NCBI GenBank assembly: GCA_005885325.1
Contig: VAYX01000066.1
Coordinates: 1 to 30,901 of the forward strand
Direction of reading: 5' to 3'
DNA from: Actinomycetota bacterium
GTDB lineage: Bacteria > Actinomycetota > UBA4738 > HRBIN12
DNA length: 30,901 nucleotides
The notes under the pieces were generated by a model. That model had not been told where the DNA came from and made no database searches. It saw nothing but the letters and a program-made list of their open reading frames with translations. The translations under genes and the position numbers were made by a program. Positions 15,142 through 22,353 of the stretch are shown here, in pieces; within the stretch, counting starts at the first letter, position 1; each line of letters opens with the position of its first letter.

Positions 15142-15840
15142 CTACATGCCGACGTGGTGACGAGCGGCGAACGTCGCTGCCTCAAGACGCGAATGGACCT
15201 GCAGCTTGGTCAAGATGCTTTGGACGTGAGTCCTTACGGTGTTTCGGCTGATACTCAATTCCGCCGCGATCTCGAGCCCGCTCGCGCCCCTTACCAAGAG
15301 GCCGAGCACCTCCCGCTCCCGAGCCGTGAGCTGAGCCGCAAGCAGCCCCACGTCCTCGTCGCCCGCTGCGTAGCGGTTCACCGATGCCAACCGATGCGGC
15401 ATAATGAGTTGTCCGTCGAGGATGGCGCGGACGGAATTCACAAATTGCGCGACAGGCGTGTGCTTAGTCAGATACCCTCTGAACCCGATTCGGAGCGCCT
15501 CTTCGGCAACGTGACGCTCGCCCAGAGCGGTCACCGCGAGAATCTTCGCCTCAGGCCATTCCTGTAGGATTCGCCTTCCGGCGAGCAGTCCGCTCTGGTC
15601 GGGAAGAGCGACATCCATCAGGACCAGGTCCGGACGCTTCTGCAACACGCTCGTCACCGCGTCTTCAGCTGTCGCCGATATGCCGGCAACGACCACGCCT
15701 GTAGACTCCAGCGCCGACTTGATGGCCTCGGCGAACAGCATGTGGTCGTCGACGATCAGGACGCGGAGCGCCGAGCCCTCGCCATCTCGATCGGCACTTG
15801 TAAATGAAACGTTGTCCGCGTTGGATCCGAATCGACCCAT
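15142..15840 (-). CDS. NarL/FixJ-type (LuxR) response regulator
   Basis: A 232-aa response regulator. The receiver domain is canonical: acidic pair in LIVDDHMLFAE, phospho-acceptor Asp in LVLMDVALPDQSG, Thr in ILAVTALGE and Lys in GYLTKHTP. The LuxR DNA-binding domain (about 165-225) contains LTAREREVLGLLVRG and ISRNTVRTHVQSILTKL. ATG 15840 lies inside the end of the histidine kinase gene, an 85-base overlap; no other good start precedes the receiver strand, so the overlap seems real. This coupling makes it the likely cognate partner of that kinase. The second regulator downstream has the same architecture and probably arose by duplication. Confidence 0.92.
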   Translation of the reverse strand: MGRFGSNADNVSFTSADRDGEGSALRVLIVDDHMLFAEAIKSALESTGVVVAGISATAEDAVTSVLQKRPDLVLMDVALPDQSGLLAGRRILQEWPEAKILAVTALGERHVAEEALRIGFRGYLTKHTPVAQFVNSVRAILDGQLIMPHRLASVNRYAAGDEDVGLLAAQLTAREREVLGLLVRGASGLEIAAELSISRNTVRTHVQSILTKLQVHSRLEAATFAARHHVGM

Positions 15841-17360
15841 ATCCTCCCTCCGTGGGCTTCCAGCACACGCCGAGCGATGAACAAGCCCAAGCCGCCGACC
15901 CCTGACCGAGAAGCAGCCGCCGATCCACGTACGAAAGGATCGAAGATCCCGTCCCGCTCCGCCTCAGGGATGCCTGGGCCCTGGTCCCGCACGCTCACGG
16001 TGATCACGGCGTCCCCCTCATCCACCGACACCCCGACCTCCGAGTCCCGATCCGAGCAAGCCAATGCGTTGCGGAGGATGTTCTCGATCGCACGCCGCAG
16101 CTGAACCGGGTCGATGCGGGCCATCGCGCGTGTCGGTCCGGATAGGCGCATACGCCCTTCGCCCCATCCCAGTTCGCACGCGTGGATCGCCTGTGAAATG
16201 ACTTGAATGACGTCCGCCATGCGGCGCCGAAGCGGGCGTGCGCCTACTGCCCACCCCAAGAGTCCCTCTGTCGTCCCAACGAGCTCTTCGAGCTCGAGGA
16301 GTGATCGTCGCAACATCGCGACGCCGATCGGGCTCCCAGCATCCTCCGCCAACAGGAACTCGAGAACCGCCTTCACGTCGATCAGCGGTGCTCGAAGCTC
16401 ATGAGCGGTCCACGCGATTCCCATGTCGAGCTGCTCGTTGCGCCGCTGAGCGTTGGCCGTGATGGCGAGTTGCAAGAGGACCGCCGCGAGCAACGACCCC
16501 AGGGCGTCGAACGTCTGATGGAGCGAGGCCGGTGCATTCGCCACAAGAAGAAGGGCGTCACCCGCCTCGACGATGCCGGCCGTCGACCCACCGAGAACCT
16601 CTCGGAACTGGCGAACCATCGCATCCCGTTGCGACGACGGCAACGAGCTCCATCTGGGGAATGCCCCCATGACGGCCTTCAGCTGCTTGCGCTTGCGCGA
16701 TCCGAGACCTCGTACAGACGTGAGCACCATGCGCTGCGAATTCGGGGTCGCGACCCAACCCGCAACCGGGAGCTCGAAGCGTTCGGCCACGAATCGGACT
16801 GCCAGCTGCGCCGCTTCTTCTGGGTCGTGGGCTCGCACGAGATCCCGCCCAAGCGCGGTCGCCCCCTCCAGCGTCTCGACCTGACGTCTCAGGCTGCGCT
16901 GCTCGTACAGGTTGTGAAGCGTGATGGCGGCCTGGCTGGCAATAGCCTCGAGGAGCTCCCATCCGTCGTTGATGGCTCCCCGGGGGGCCATGATCTCCAG
17001 CACGCCGAACGGCGTACCTCGACTGACGAGGGGGAAGAGCGCCAAAGCGGCGTCTTCACCAGCTTCCACCCGAACAGCCTGCTTGGTTCGAAAAGCCGTG
17101 CGACGCCGGACCGAGCGCTTCCTGCCCCCACTCGCACCGGCCCCGTCCCTCCAGGCAACGCGAAGGCGTCCAGCCGAGTCGGGTAGGGCGAAGCTCACGT
17201 GCGTGGGGTCGCATCCGGTCACCGACCGGGCCCAGCGGGCCGTCGAAGTGACGAGCTCGTCGAAGCTGGGAGCTGATGCGAACGCATGACAAAGACCCTG
17301 CAAGACGTCGCGGTGCGCTACTCCCCTCAACGTAGCTCCCCCGGGCATCGTCCGTTGCAC
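15756..17360 (-). CDS. Soluble sensor histidine kinase with two GAF-like domains
   Basis: About 534 aa with no membrane segment, so a cytoplasmic sensor. Two GAF-like regions (about 15-150 and 165-305; the first contains ALFPLVSRGTPFGVLEIMAP) precede a dimerisation helix with the phospho-acceptor His in TAHELRAPLIDVKAVLEF. The ATPase domain has the N box (ENILRNAL), G1 (VRDQGPGIPE), F box (FDPFVRG) and G2 (GVGGLGLFIARRVLEAHGG). The ligand is unknown; no obvious heme Cys or His cluster is seen. GTG 17360, ATG 17348 and a TTG at 17330 (with GGGGGAG before it) are competing starts. It overlaps its response regulator by 85 bases and is divergent from the BldD-like gene. Confidence 0.92.
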   Translation of the reverse strand: MQRTMPGGATLRGVAHRDVLQGLCHAFASAPSFDELVTSTARWARSVTGCDPTHVSFALPDSAGRLRVAWRDGAGASGGRKRSVRRRTAFRTKQAVRVEAGEDAALALFPLVSRGTPFGVLEIMAPRGAINDGWELLEAIASQAAITLHNLYEQRSLRRQVETLEGATALGRDLVRAHDPEEAAQLAVRFVAERFELPVAGWVATPNSQRMVLTSVRGLGSRKRKQLKAVMGAFPRWSSLPSSQRDAMVRQFREVLGGSTAGIVEAGDALLLVANAPASLHQTFDALGSLLAAVLLQLAITANAQRRNEQLDMGIAWTAHELRAPLIDVKAVLEFLLAEDAGSPIGVAMLRRSLLELEELVGTTEGLLGWAVGARPLRRRMADVIQVISQAIHACELGWGEGRMRLSGPTRAMARIDPVQLRRAIENILRNALACSDRDSEVGVSVDEGDAVITVSVRDQGPGIPEAERDGIFDPFVRGSAAASRSGVGGLGLFIARRVLEAHGGRIWVDSDPTRTTFHLQVPIEMARARRSAS

Positions 17361-17637
17361 GTACTGTCAACGCCGTAAGGAGTCTAGAACGCACAGCGCG
17401 TCCTTCGCAAGGCTTCAGGACCGGGAGCGTGTTCTTGTCATCCTTTTTCTGTGGGGCGGCTATGACCTGGGGGTTTTCGAGAGGTCAACACCCTTGCCGC
17501 CTGGGGCAATCGACCGGCCAGCGTAGGAAAGTTACGATGCTGTGAAGGAGATTGGCCCTAGAAGGCCTGTCCTCCAGGTCCTAGACTACGTGGGCTTCCC
17601 CGCCGGCGATCGAATGCGGCAGTTGGGGAATTGAGCG
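17361..17637. other. Divergent intergenic region between histidine kinase and BldD-like gene
   Basis: On the minus strand a consensus-like TTGACA lies at 17370-17365, too close to the annotated kinase start unless translation begins further in. TGACCT (17463-17468) and AGGTCA (17482-17487) form an inverted repeat around 13 bases. On the plus strand a better promoter sits at 17510-17538. No small gene is supported. Confidence 0.4.
17510..17538 (+). promoter_or_regulatory. Predicted vegetative-type promoter of the BldD-like gene
   Basis: TCGACC (17510-17515) and TACGAT (17533-17538) are separated by 17 bases, a good spacing for a primary sigma factor, and would start transcription near 17545, about 90 bases before ATG 17638. 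Overlapping the -10 box are half-sites TTAC (17532-17535) and GTGA (17542-17545), reminiscent of the BldD half-sites TnAC and GTnA. Confidence 0.4.
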
Positions 17638-18117
17638 ATGGACCGTCTTGCCCTCGAGATTGGCCGAGCCCTTCGCCGGGCTCGCCGCGCACGTGGACTG
17701 ACGTTGCGAGAGCTTACGCAACGATCGGCTGGCCAGTTCAAGGCTACTTCGGTAGCAGGGTATGAACGCGGCGAGCGGAACATCTCACTCGAGCGGTTCT
17801 GCGAATTGGCCTCGTTCTACGATGTCTCCCCGGCCCGCCTCCTGGCCCACGCCCTGAGGGCGGCAAAGGGGATCCCACCGATCGTGATCGACCTTACGCG
17901 CGTCGACGCCCTTCCGGGCAAGGAAAGCGAGCTCCTCGCCGGGTTCGCCCGGGATGTGGTGGAGCTTCGTGGTGAGCAGGGGACGAACGCGATCTCGCTC
18001 CGCTCCGGCGATCTGGAGGTTCTCGCCACCATCAGCGGACAGAGGCCGGCGGAATTCGTCCAACGTATCCGGCCTGCACTCCAGTTCACGCCCGAGCCTC
18101 AGACACCCTTCAAGTAG
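17638..18117 (+). CDS. BldD-like transcription regulator with variant c-di-GMP motif
   Basis: A 159-aa homologue of BldD, the actinobacterial developmental repressor. The Xre-type helix-turn-helix fills residues 5-72 (GLTLRELTQRSAG, VAGYERGERNISLERFCELASFYDV), matching BldD nearly position by position from memory, including the YERG(D/E)R motif. The C-terminal domain (about 80-148) begins PPIVIDLTRVDALPG and holds R111-G112-E113, eight residues, then R122-S123-G124-D125. In Streptomyces BldD the cyclic-di-GMP signature is RGD-x8-RQDD, so both Arg and the last Asp are kept while the first Asp is Glu. Tetramer assembly by c-di-GMP is therefore plausible but unproven. A modest GGGGA precedes ATG 17638. 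The 3' end overlaps the convergent epimerase gene by 19 bases. Confidence 0.88.
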   Translation: MDRLALEIGRALRRARRARGLTLRELTQRSAGQFKATSVAGYERGERNISLERFCELASFYDVSPARLLAHALRAAKGIPPIVIDLTRVDALPGKESELLAGFARDVVELRGEQGTNAISLRSGDLEVLATISGQRPAEFVQRIRPALQFTPEPQTPFK

Positions 18118-19043
18118 GCAACGGTCTCTGATAAGCCGTCGATCAAGTGGGTCCAGGGATGCCATCCCAGGACCTCCGAGGCGAGCGCCACGTCGAGCGC
18201 GATCCGGCGCACCTCGCCTGGCGGCAGCGGCCCGCTCGCCGGCTGACCGGCGAACCCGATGATCTCGGCGAGCATCCTGTACAGCCCGTTCACGGAGGTC
18301 TCGAGCCCCGTGCCGACGTTGACGAGACGCCCGCTCCCCCGATCGGCGGCGAGCGCGAGGGCATGCACGGCGTCGTCGATGAACACGTAGTCTCGCGTCT
18401 GGTTGCCGTCACCAAAGATCGTGGGCGTCTCGCCGGCCAGCATCTTGGAGGCGAAGATGGAGACCACCCCGGCTTCCCCCAACGGGTCCTGGCGAGGGCC
18501 GTACACGTTGGCCAAGGCAAGCGCGGTGAAGTCGATCCCGCGGAACTTCTCGTAGTACTCCAGATAGTCGACGGCAACCTTCTTGCTGATCCCGTACGGG
18601 GATCCGGGGCGCGACCCCGCGGCGGACGACTCCTTCGCGGGGAGCCGGCGGGCGTCGCCGTAGATGGTTCCGCCCGATGCCGCGTACACGAGCTTTCGCA
18701 CGCCGATCTTGACCGAGCACTCCATCACGTTCAGCAGGCCCATGATGTTCACGCTCGCATCGAACGCCGGATCATCGAGCGAGCGGCGGACACCGGACTG
18801 GGCCCCGAGGTGCATCACGACCTCGGGCTGATGCCGCTCGAACAGCTGGAGCAGGCCGTCGGACCGCAGATCCATGTTGAAGAACGTGAACTCCGGTCCA
18901 TAGCTGCGGGCTTCCACGAGGTTGGCGATCTTCCCGGTGGACAAGTCGTCCACCGCCAGCACACGATGGCCCTCGGCGAGGAGACGGTCGGACAGGTGCG
19001 ACCCGATGAAGCCGGCGCCCCCAGTGACGAGGTAGGCGATCAC
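18099..19043 (-). CDS. NAD-dependent epimerase/dehydratase, UDP-glucose 4-epimerase-like
   Basis: A 314-aa extended short-chain dehydrogenase. Motifs are YLVTGGAGFIGSHLSDRLL for NAD, VVMHLGAQSGVRRSLDDP, the catalytic Ser in YAASGGTIYG, the Tyr-Lys pair in YGISKKVAVDY, and TRDYVFIDDAVHA. It is closest in style to GalE-type 4-epimerases of the sugar-nucleotide family, although specificity (glucose, GlcNAc or a uronic acid form) cannot be fixed. The start is GTG 19043, which overlaps the TsaD stop as GTGA; the longer open frame to 19148 is rejected. It is the last gene of the leftward housekeeping unit and could link that unit with the polysaccharide locus by supplying a donor sugar. Confidence 0.88.
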   Translation of the reverse strand: MIAYLVTGGAGFIGSHLSDRLLAEGHRVLAVDDLSTGKIANLVEARSYGPEFTFFNMDLRSDGLLQLFERHQPEVVMHLGAQSGVRRSLDDPAFDASVNIMGLLNVMECSVKIGVRKLVYAASGGTIYGDARRLPAKESSAAGSRPGSPYGISKKVAVDYLEYYEKFRGIDFTALALANVYGPRQDPLGEAGVVSIFASKMLAGETPTIFGDGNQTRDYVFIDDAVHALALAADRGSGRLVNVGTGLETSVNGLYRMLAEIIGFAGQPASGPLPPGEVRRIALDVALASEVLGWHPWTHLIDGLSETVAYLKGV

Positions 19044-20044
19044 GCCAGCTCCAGCGCGGGATCGGCTGCCACGTCGAACGGGGATCGCTCGCCGCGGGCC
19101 AGGCGGGAGGCTCCAGCCACCGCGATCATCGCCGCGTTGTCGGTGCACAGCTTAAGGGACGGGAATAGGACGCCGATCCCGGCCTCGGCCCCGGCCTTCT
19201 CCATCCGCTCCCGGAGCCGGGTATTGGCCACCACGCCGCCGCCGAGCAGTACGGCCTTCACGCCGAGCTCCTTGGCGGCCGCGATGGTCTTGGACACTTG
19301 GACGTCGACGATGGCCTCCTGGAAGGACGCTGCCAGATCCGCAAGGTCGACGTCTCGCCCCGCAGCGCTCTCTCGCTTCATGTGACGAATCACCGCGGTC
19401 TTCAGCCCGGAGAACGAGAAATCGTGATCCCCCGTGTCGATCATGGCCCGGGGAAAGGCGATGGCGCTCGGATCGCCCTCCCTGGCCAGCCTGTCCAGGG
19501 CCGGCCCACCGGGAAACCCCAGGCCCATGAACCGGGCGATCTTGTCGAACGCCTCGCCGGCGGCATCGTCAAGCGTCTGGCCAAGGACCCGGTAGGCGTG
19601 CGCCCCAGGCATGTGCACCAGCATGGTGTGGCCGCCCGACACCACTAGGCACACGTATGGCGGCTCCGGCGGGCCGTGTTCGATGAAGTTGGCGTAGATG
19701 TGCCCCTCGAGGTGGTTCACCCCGATGAAGTCGGCCCCGGTCGCGAAGGCGACCGCCTTCGCCGCCGCGATCCCGACGAGCAAGGCGCCGACCAGTCCCG
19801 GCCCGACGGTCACCGCCACGCCGTCCAGGTCGGCGAACCGGCAGCCCGCCCGCTCGAGCGCCTCGTCCATCAACGGGTTCAAGGCCTGCACGTGCGCCCG
19901 GGAGGCCACCTCGGGCACGACGCCGCCGAACCTGGCGTGCAGCTCCGTCTGACTGGCGACGAGATTGGCCAGGATGATCCGGCCATCCTGGATCACCGCG
20001 ACCGCGGTCTCGTCGCACGAGGTCTCGATGCCCAGGACCTTCAC
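19040..20044 (-). CDS. tsaD: tRNA N6-adenosine threonylcarbamoyltransferase TsaD
   Basis: TsaD (334 aa) transfers the threonylcarbamoyl group to A37 of ANN-reading tRNAs, making t6A, in a complex with TsaB and TsaE, both encoded just upstream. Visible signatures are VLGIETSCDETAVAV at the N-terminus, VTVGPGLVGALLVG, the metal-binding VNHLEGHIYANF (HxEGH), VSGGHTMLVHM and the C-terminal GGGVVANTRLRERM and KLCTDNAAMIA. Length is normal for the family. The start is GTG 20044, 18 bases after the RimI stop; the only Shine-Dalgarno is weak, suggesting coupling. TsaC/Sua5, needed to make the TC-AMP intermediate, is not in the window. Confidence 0.97.
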   Translation of the reverse strand: MKVLGIETSCDETAVAVIQDGRIILANLVASQTELHARFGGVVPEVASRAHVQALNPLMDEALERAGCRFADLDGVAVTVGPGLVGALLVGIAAAKAVAFATGADFIGVNHLEGHIYANFIEHGPPEPPYVCLVVSGGHTMLVHMPGAHAYRVLGQTLDDAAGEAFDKIARFMGLGFPGGPALDRLAREGDPSAIAFPRAMIDTGDHDFSFSGLKTAVIRHMKRESAAGRDVDLADLAASFQEAIVDVQVSKTIAAAKELGVKAVLLGGGVVANTRLRERMEKAGAEAGIGVLFPSLKLCTDNAAMIAVAGASRLARGERSPFDVAADPALELA

Positions 20045-20062
20045 GGGCTCACGCTCGCGCGC

Positions 20063-20611
20063 TCACGGCCGAACGCCGTCGGGGAGTTGCTCTGCCAACC
20101 CGCGCAGCCGCTTCTGGTACTCGGCCCCGTTCACGTCGTCGACCCACATGACGAGGGCGTCCTCGTTGACTTCCTGGTAATAGTTCTTGCGGACGCCGAC
20201 GGGCCGGAACCCGAACTTGCCGTACAGGCGTTGCGCGCCGTAGTTCGAGACGCGGACCTCCAGGGAGACGGCCTGCGCCCCCTCCGCGACCGCGTTCTGG
20301 ATCAGGTCGTGGAGCAGGCGCATCCCGATCTTGTTGCGCTGGTGCTCGGGGTCGACGGCGATGTTCGTGACGTGGGCCTCCTCGCCGTAGCAGATGAGGC
20401 CGCCGTACCCAACGATCTCCTTGTCGATCCGGGCCACGAGGTAGCACCGGTTCCGGGTCTCGGCCATCTCCGAGAGGAACAGGTTGGGACTCCACGGGCG
20501 AGGGTAGACCTGGCGCTCGATGGCCATCACGCCGCGCAGGTGGCGGCGGCGCATCCGGGTCACCTCAAGCCGTGGCGCCTCGGGCTCGCTGATCCCAAGC
20601 GATCTCCGCAT
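20063..20611 (-). CDS. rimI: Ribosomal protein-alanine N-acetyltransferase RimI
   Basis: GNAT acetyltransferase of 182 aa, RimI type, known for acetylating the N-terminal Ala of ribosomal protein bS18 and other proteins. The acetyl-CoA loop reads IAVDPEHQRNKIGMRLL. The family features SLEVRVSNYGAQRLYGKFGFRPVGVRKNYY are all there, including the conserved Tyr. ATG 20611 has GAGGAAG upstream and keeps the first beta strand (LEVTRM). ATG 20554, although it has GAGGTG, would remove that strand. It overlaps the end of tsaB by 47 bases, and the tsaB-rimI-tsaD order is a common bacterial arrangement. Confidence 0.95.
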   Translation of the reverse strand: MRRSLGISEPEAPRLEVTRMRRRHLRGVMAIERQVYPRPWSPNLFLSEMAETRNRCYLVARIDKEIVGYGGLICYGEEAHVTNIAVDPEHQRNKIGMRLLHDLIQNAVAEGAQAVSLEVRVSNYGAQRLYGKFGFRPVGVRKNYYQEVNEDALVMWVDDVNGAEYQKRLRGLAEQLPDGVRP

Positions 20612-21272
20612 CCGACTTCCTCAGGTAGAGCGGCAACACCTCGAACGACCGGTCGGTCTCCTCCCGGATGAAGCGCGGAACGGCCAGCTCGACCATCTCC
20701 GACGCTTGTGGGTGGGCCTGCGCAGGCGAGGCGAACTCTACCCGCGCTCCGACCTCCTCGAGCTCCTTCCGGTACAGGATGGCACCGTTGCCCACGAGCA
20801 GCACCTCTTCCCGGGCGGCCTCCAGCTCGGCGGCCAGGTGGCCGGGTGGGGCCACCCCATACTCGCCAACGCGCATGACGCCCCCGGGGACCCCACGGTA
20901 GAGCGCGTGGAAGACCTCTCCTCGGCGGGCATCGATCACGGCCCCGATCAGCCGGCGCGTGTAGCGGACCCCGAAGGCTAGGACGTCCAGCGAGGGGATG
21001 CCCAGGATCGGGACCGACAGCACCTGGGCCAGGGTCTTTCCCGTCTCCACGCCCACCCGCAGCCCGGTGAACAGGCCGGGGCCCAGGCCCACGGCGACCC
21101 CACCCACGTGCGACAGTTCCAGGCCCGTCCAGTCCAGCATGTGCTCGAGGATGGGCACCACGTCGTCCTGCCGGGCCTTGGACGCGAGCTGCATGGAGGC
21201 CATCACTCCCTGCTCGGTGCCCAGGGCCACCGAGGTCTGGGGAGTCGAGGTCTCGATGCCGAGGACGATCAC
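20565..21272 (-). CDS. tsaB: tRNA threonylcarbamoyladenosine biosynthesis protein TsaB
   Basis: TsaB (235 aa) is the inactive TsaD-like partner that scaffolds the t6A complex. The protein opens IVLGIETSTPQTSVALG and carries VAVGLGPGLFTGLRVGVETGKTLA, the signature of the family. The ASKH ATPase-like fold lacks the metal-binding HxEGH of TsaD, as expected. GTG 21272 overlaps the tsaE stop as GTGA; upstream in-frame codons reach 21440 but would overlap tsaE by 170 bases with non-conserved sequence. The Tsa proteins here are encoded in the order E, B, then RimI and D. Confidence 0.95.
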   Translation of the reverse strand: MIVLGIETSTPQTSVALGTEQGVMASMQLASKARQDDVVPILEHMLDWTGLELSHVGGVAVGLGPGLFTGLRVGVETGKTLAQVLSVPILGIPSLDVLAFGVRYTRRLIGAVIDARRGEVFHALYRGVPGGVMRVGEYGVAPPGHLAAELEAAREEVLLVGNGAILYRKELEEVGARVEFASPAQAHPQASEMVELAVPRFIREETDRSFEVLPLYLRKSDAEIAWDQRARGATA

Positions 21273-21757
21273 GCCGCCCTCCCCCAGGGCTCGGTGACCC
21301 GCTCCAGGCGCTCCCATCGAGTGGCCCACGACGGGCCCACCCCCGTGACCACGATCCGCCTCGCTTCCTCGGGGCCCATCAGGGTGATCTCCACGAGCAG
21401 ATGTTCGTCGGGCAGCAGCCCCTCGACCGCGTCGCCCCACTCGACGAGCACCACACCGCCCTCGGCCACCATCTCGTCCAGCCCGAGATCCAGGACGTCC
21501 TGCACCCGTTCCAAGCGGTACACGTCGACGTGGTAGATGCGGACCCGGCCCTGGTACTCGCGAACGAGTGTGAAGGTGGGCGAGGCGACCGCCCCGTCGA
21601 AGCCGAGGGCCCGGGCCGCGCCTCGGACGAACGTGGTCTTGCCGGCGCCGAGCTCACCGGTGAGGGCGACGGCGTCGCCCTCCCCAAGGAGCGAGGCCAC
21701 GGCGTCGCCCACCGCCATCGTGTCCTCCGGCGCCCCGGCGATGAGCTCGAGCCGCAT
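21269..21757 (-). CDS. tsaE: tRNA threonylcarbamoyladenosine biosynthesis ATPase TsaE
   Basis: P-loop ATPase (162 aa) that drives turnover of the TsaBD complex. Walker A is LTGELGAGKTTFVRG (about residues 32-46). Family motifs VASPTFTLVREY, IYHVDVYRL and VLVEWGDAVEGLLP follow in the expected order. The C-terminal 20 residues after VVTGVGPSW are poorly conserved. Its ATG shares one base with the uracil-DNA glycosylase stop (TGATG), so the two genes are likely translated together. Confidence 0.95.
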   Translation of the reverse strand: MRLELIAGAPEDTMAVGDAVASLLGEGDAVALTGELGAGKTTFVRGAARALGFDGAVASPTFTLVREYQGRVRIYHVDVYRLERVQDVLDLGLDEMVAEGGVVLVEWGDAVEGLLPDEHLLVEITLMGPEEARRIVVTGVGPSWATRWERLERVTEPWGRAA

Positions 21758-22353
21758 CAGAACAGGCCGAGCTGTTCCTCGACGGGCTCCGGGATCTCCG
21801 CCAGCGCCCGTTTGATCTCCTGGAAGTCCGAGCGGAGGGCGGCCATCTGCGTCGAGGCCTCGCCGCCGCCGCGAAGGATGGCCGCCGGGTGAAACGTCGG
21901 GATCACCGTGCGCCCGTCGAAGGGGAACCGCTGGCCCCGGACCCGGCTGATCGATACCGGCTTGTCCAGCATGAACCGGGTGGCGAAGTTCCCGAGCGTG
22001 ACGATCACCCGGGGATCAACGAGCGCGATCTGCTCCCGGAGCCATGGGGTACAGGTCTCCACCTCGTCCGGCATCGGATCGCGATTGCCGGGAGGACGGC
22101 AGAGGATGACGTTGGTGATCCGCACGTCCGCGCGCCGGACGCCGATCTCCTCCAGCATCCTGTTCAACAGCTGTCCGGCAGCCCCGACGAACGGCTCGCC
22201 CTGCTTGTCCTCGTAATATCCCGGGCCCTCGCCGATGAACATCAGGTCCGCATCGGGGTTCCCGGTCCCGTAGACGACCTGGGTCCGGCCGCCGGACAAT
22301 CGGCACTTCGTGCAGTCCGACGCCTCATGCGCCGCTTCCTGAAGTGTCCTCAT
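21757..22353 (-). CDS. Family 4 uracil-DNA glycosylase with Fe-S cluster
   Basis: A 198-aa member of uracil-DNA glycosylase family 4 (UDGa type), which removes uracil from DNA and is common in actinobacteria and thermophiles. Four Cys that should hold a 4Fe-4S cluster are present at 14, 17, 85 and 101 (CTKC, ILCRPPGN, ETCTPW). Motif 1 is FIGEGPGYYEDKQGEPFVG and the late active-site motif is HPAAILR (155-161). The start is ATG 22353, overlapping the upstream peptidase stop as ATGA; the apparent longer frame up to 22908 is Gly/Arg-rich shadow sequence. Placement in a t6A operon is conserved in some actinobacteria but has no known mechanistic reason. Confidence 0.93.
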   Translation of the reverse strand: MRTLQEAAHEASDCTKCRLSGGRTQVVYGTGNPDADLMFIGEGPGYYEDKQGEPFVGAAGQLLNRMLEEIGVRRADVRITNVILCRPPGNRDPMPDEVETCTPWLREQIALVDPRVIVTLGNFATRFMLDKPVSISRVRGQRFPFDGRTVIPTFHPAAILRGGGEASTQMAALRSDFQEIKRALAEIPEPVEEQLGLF

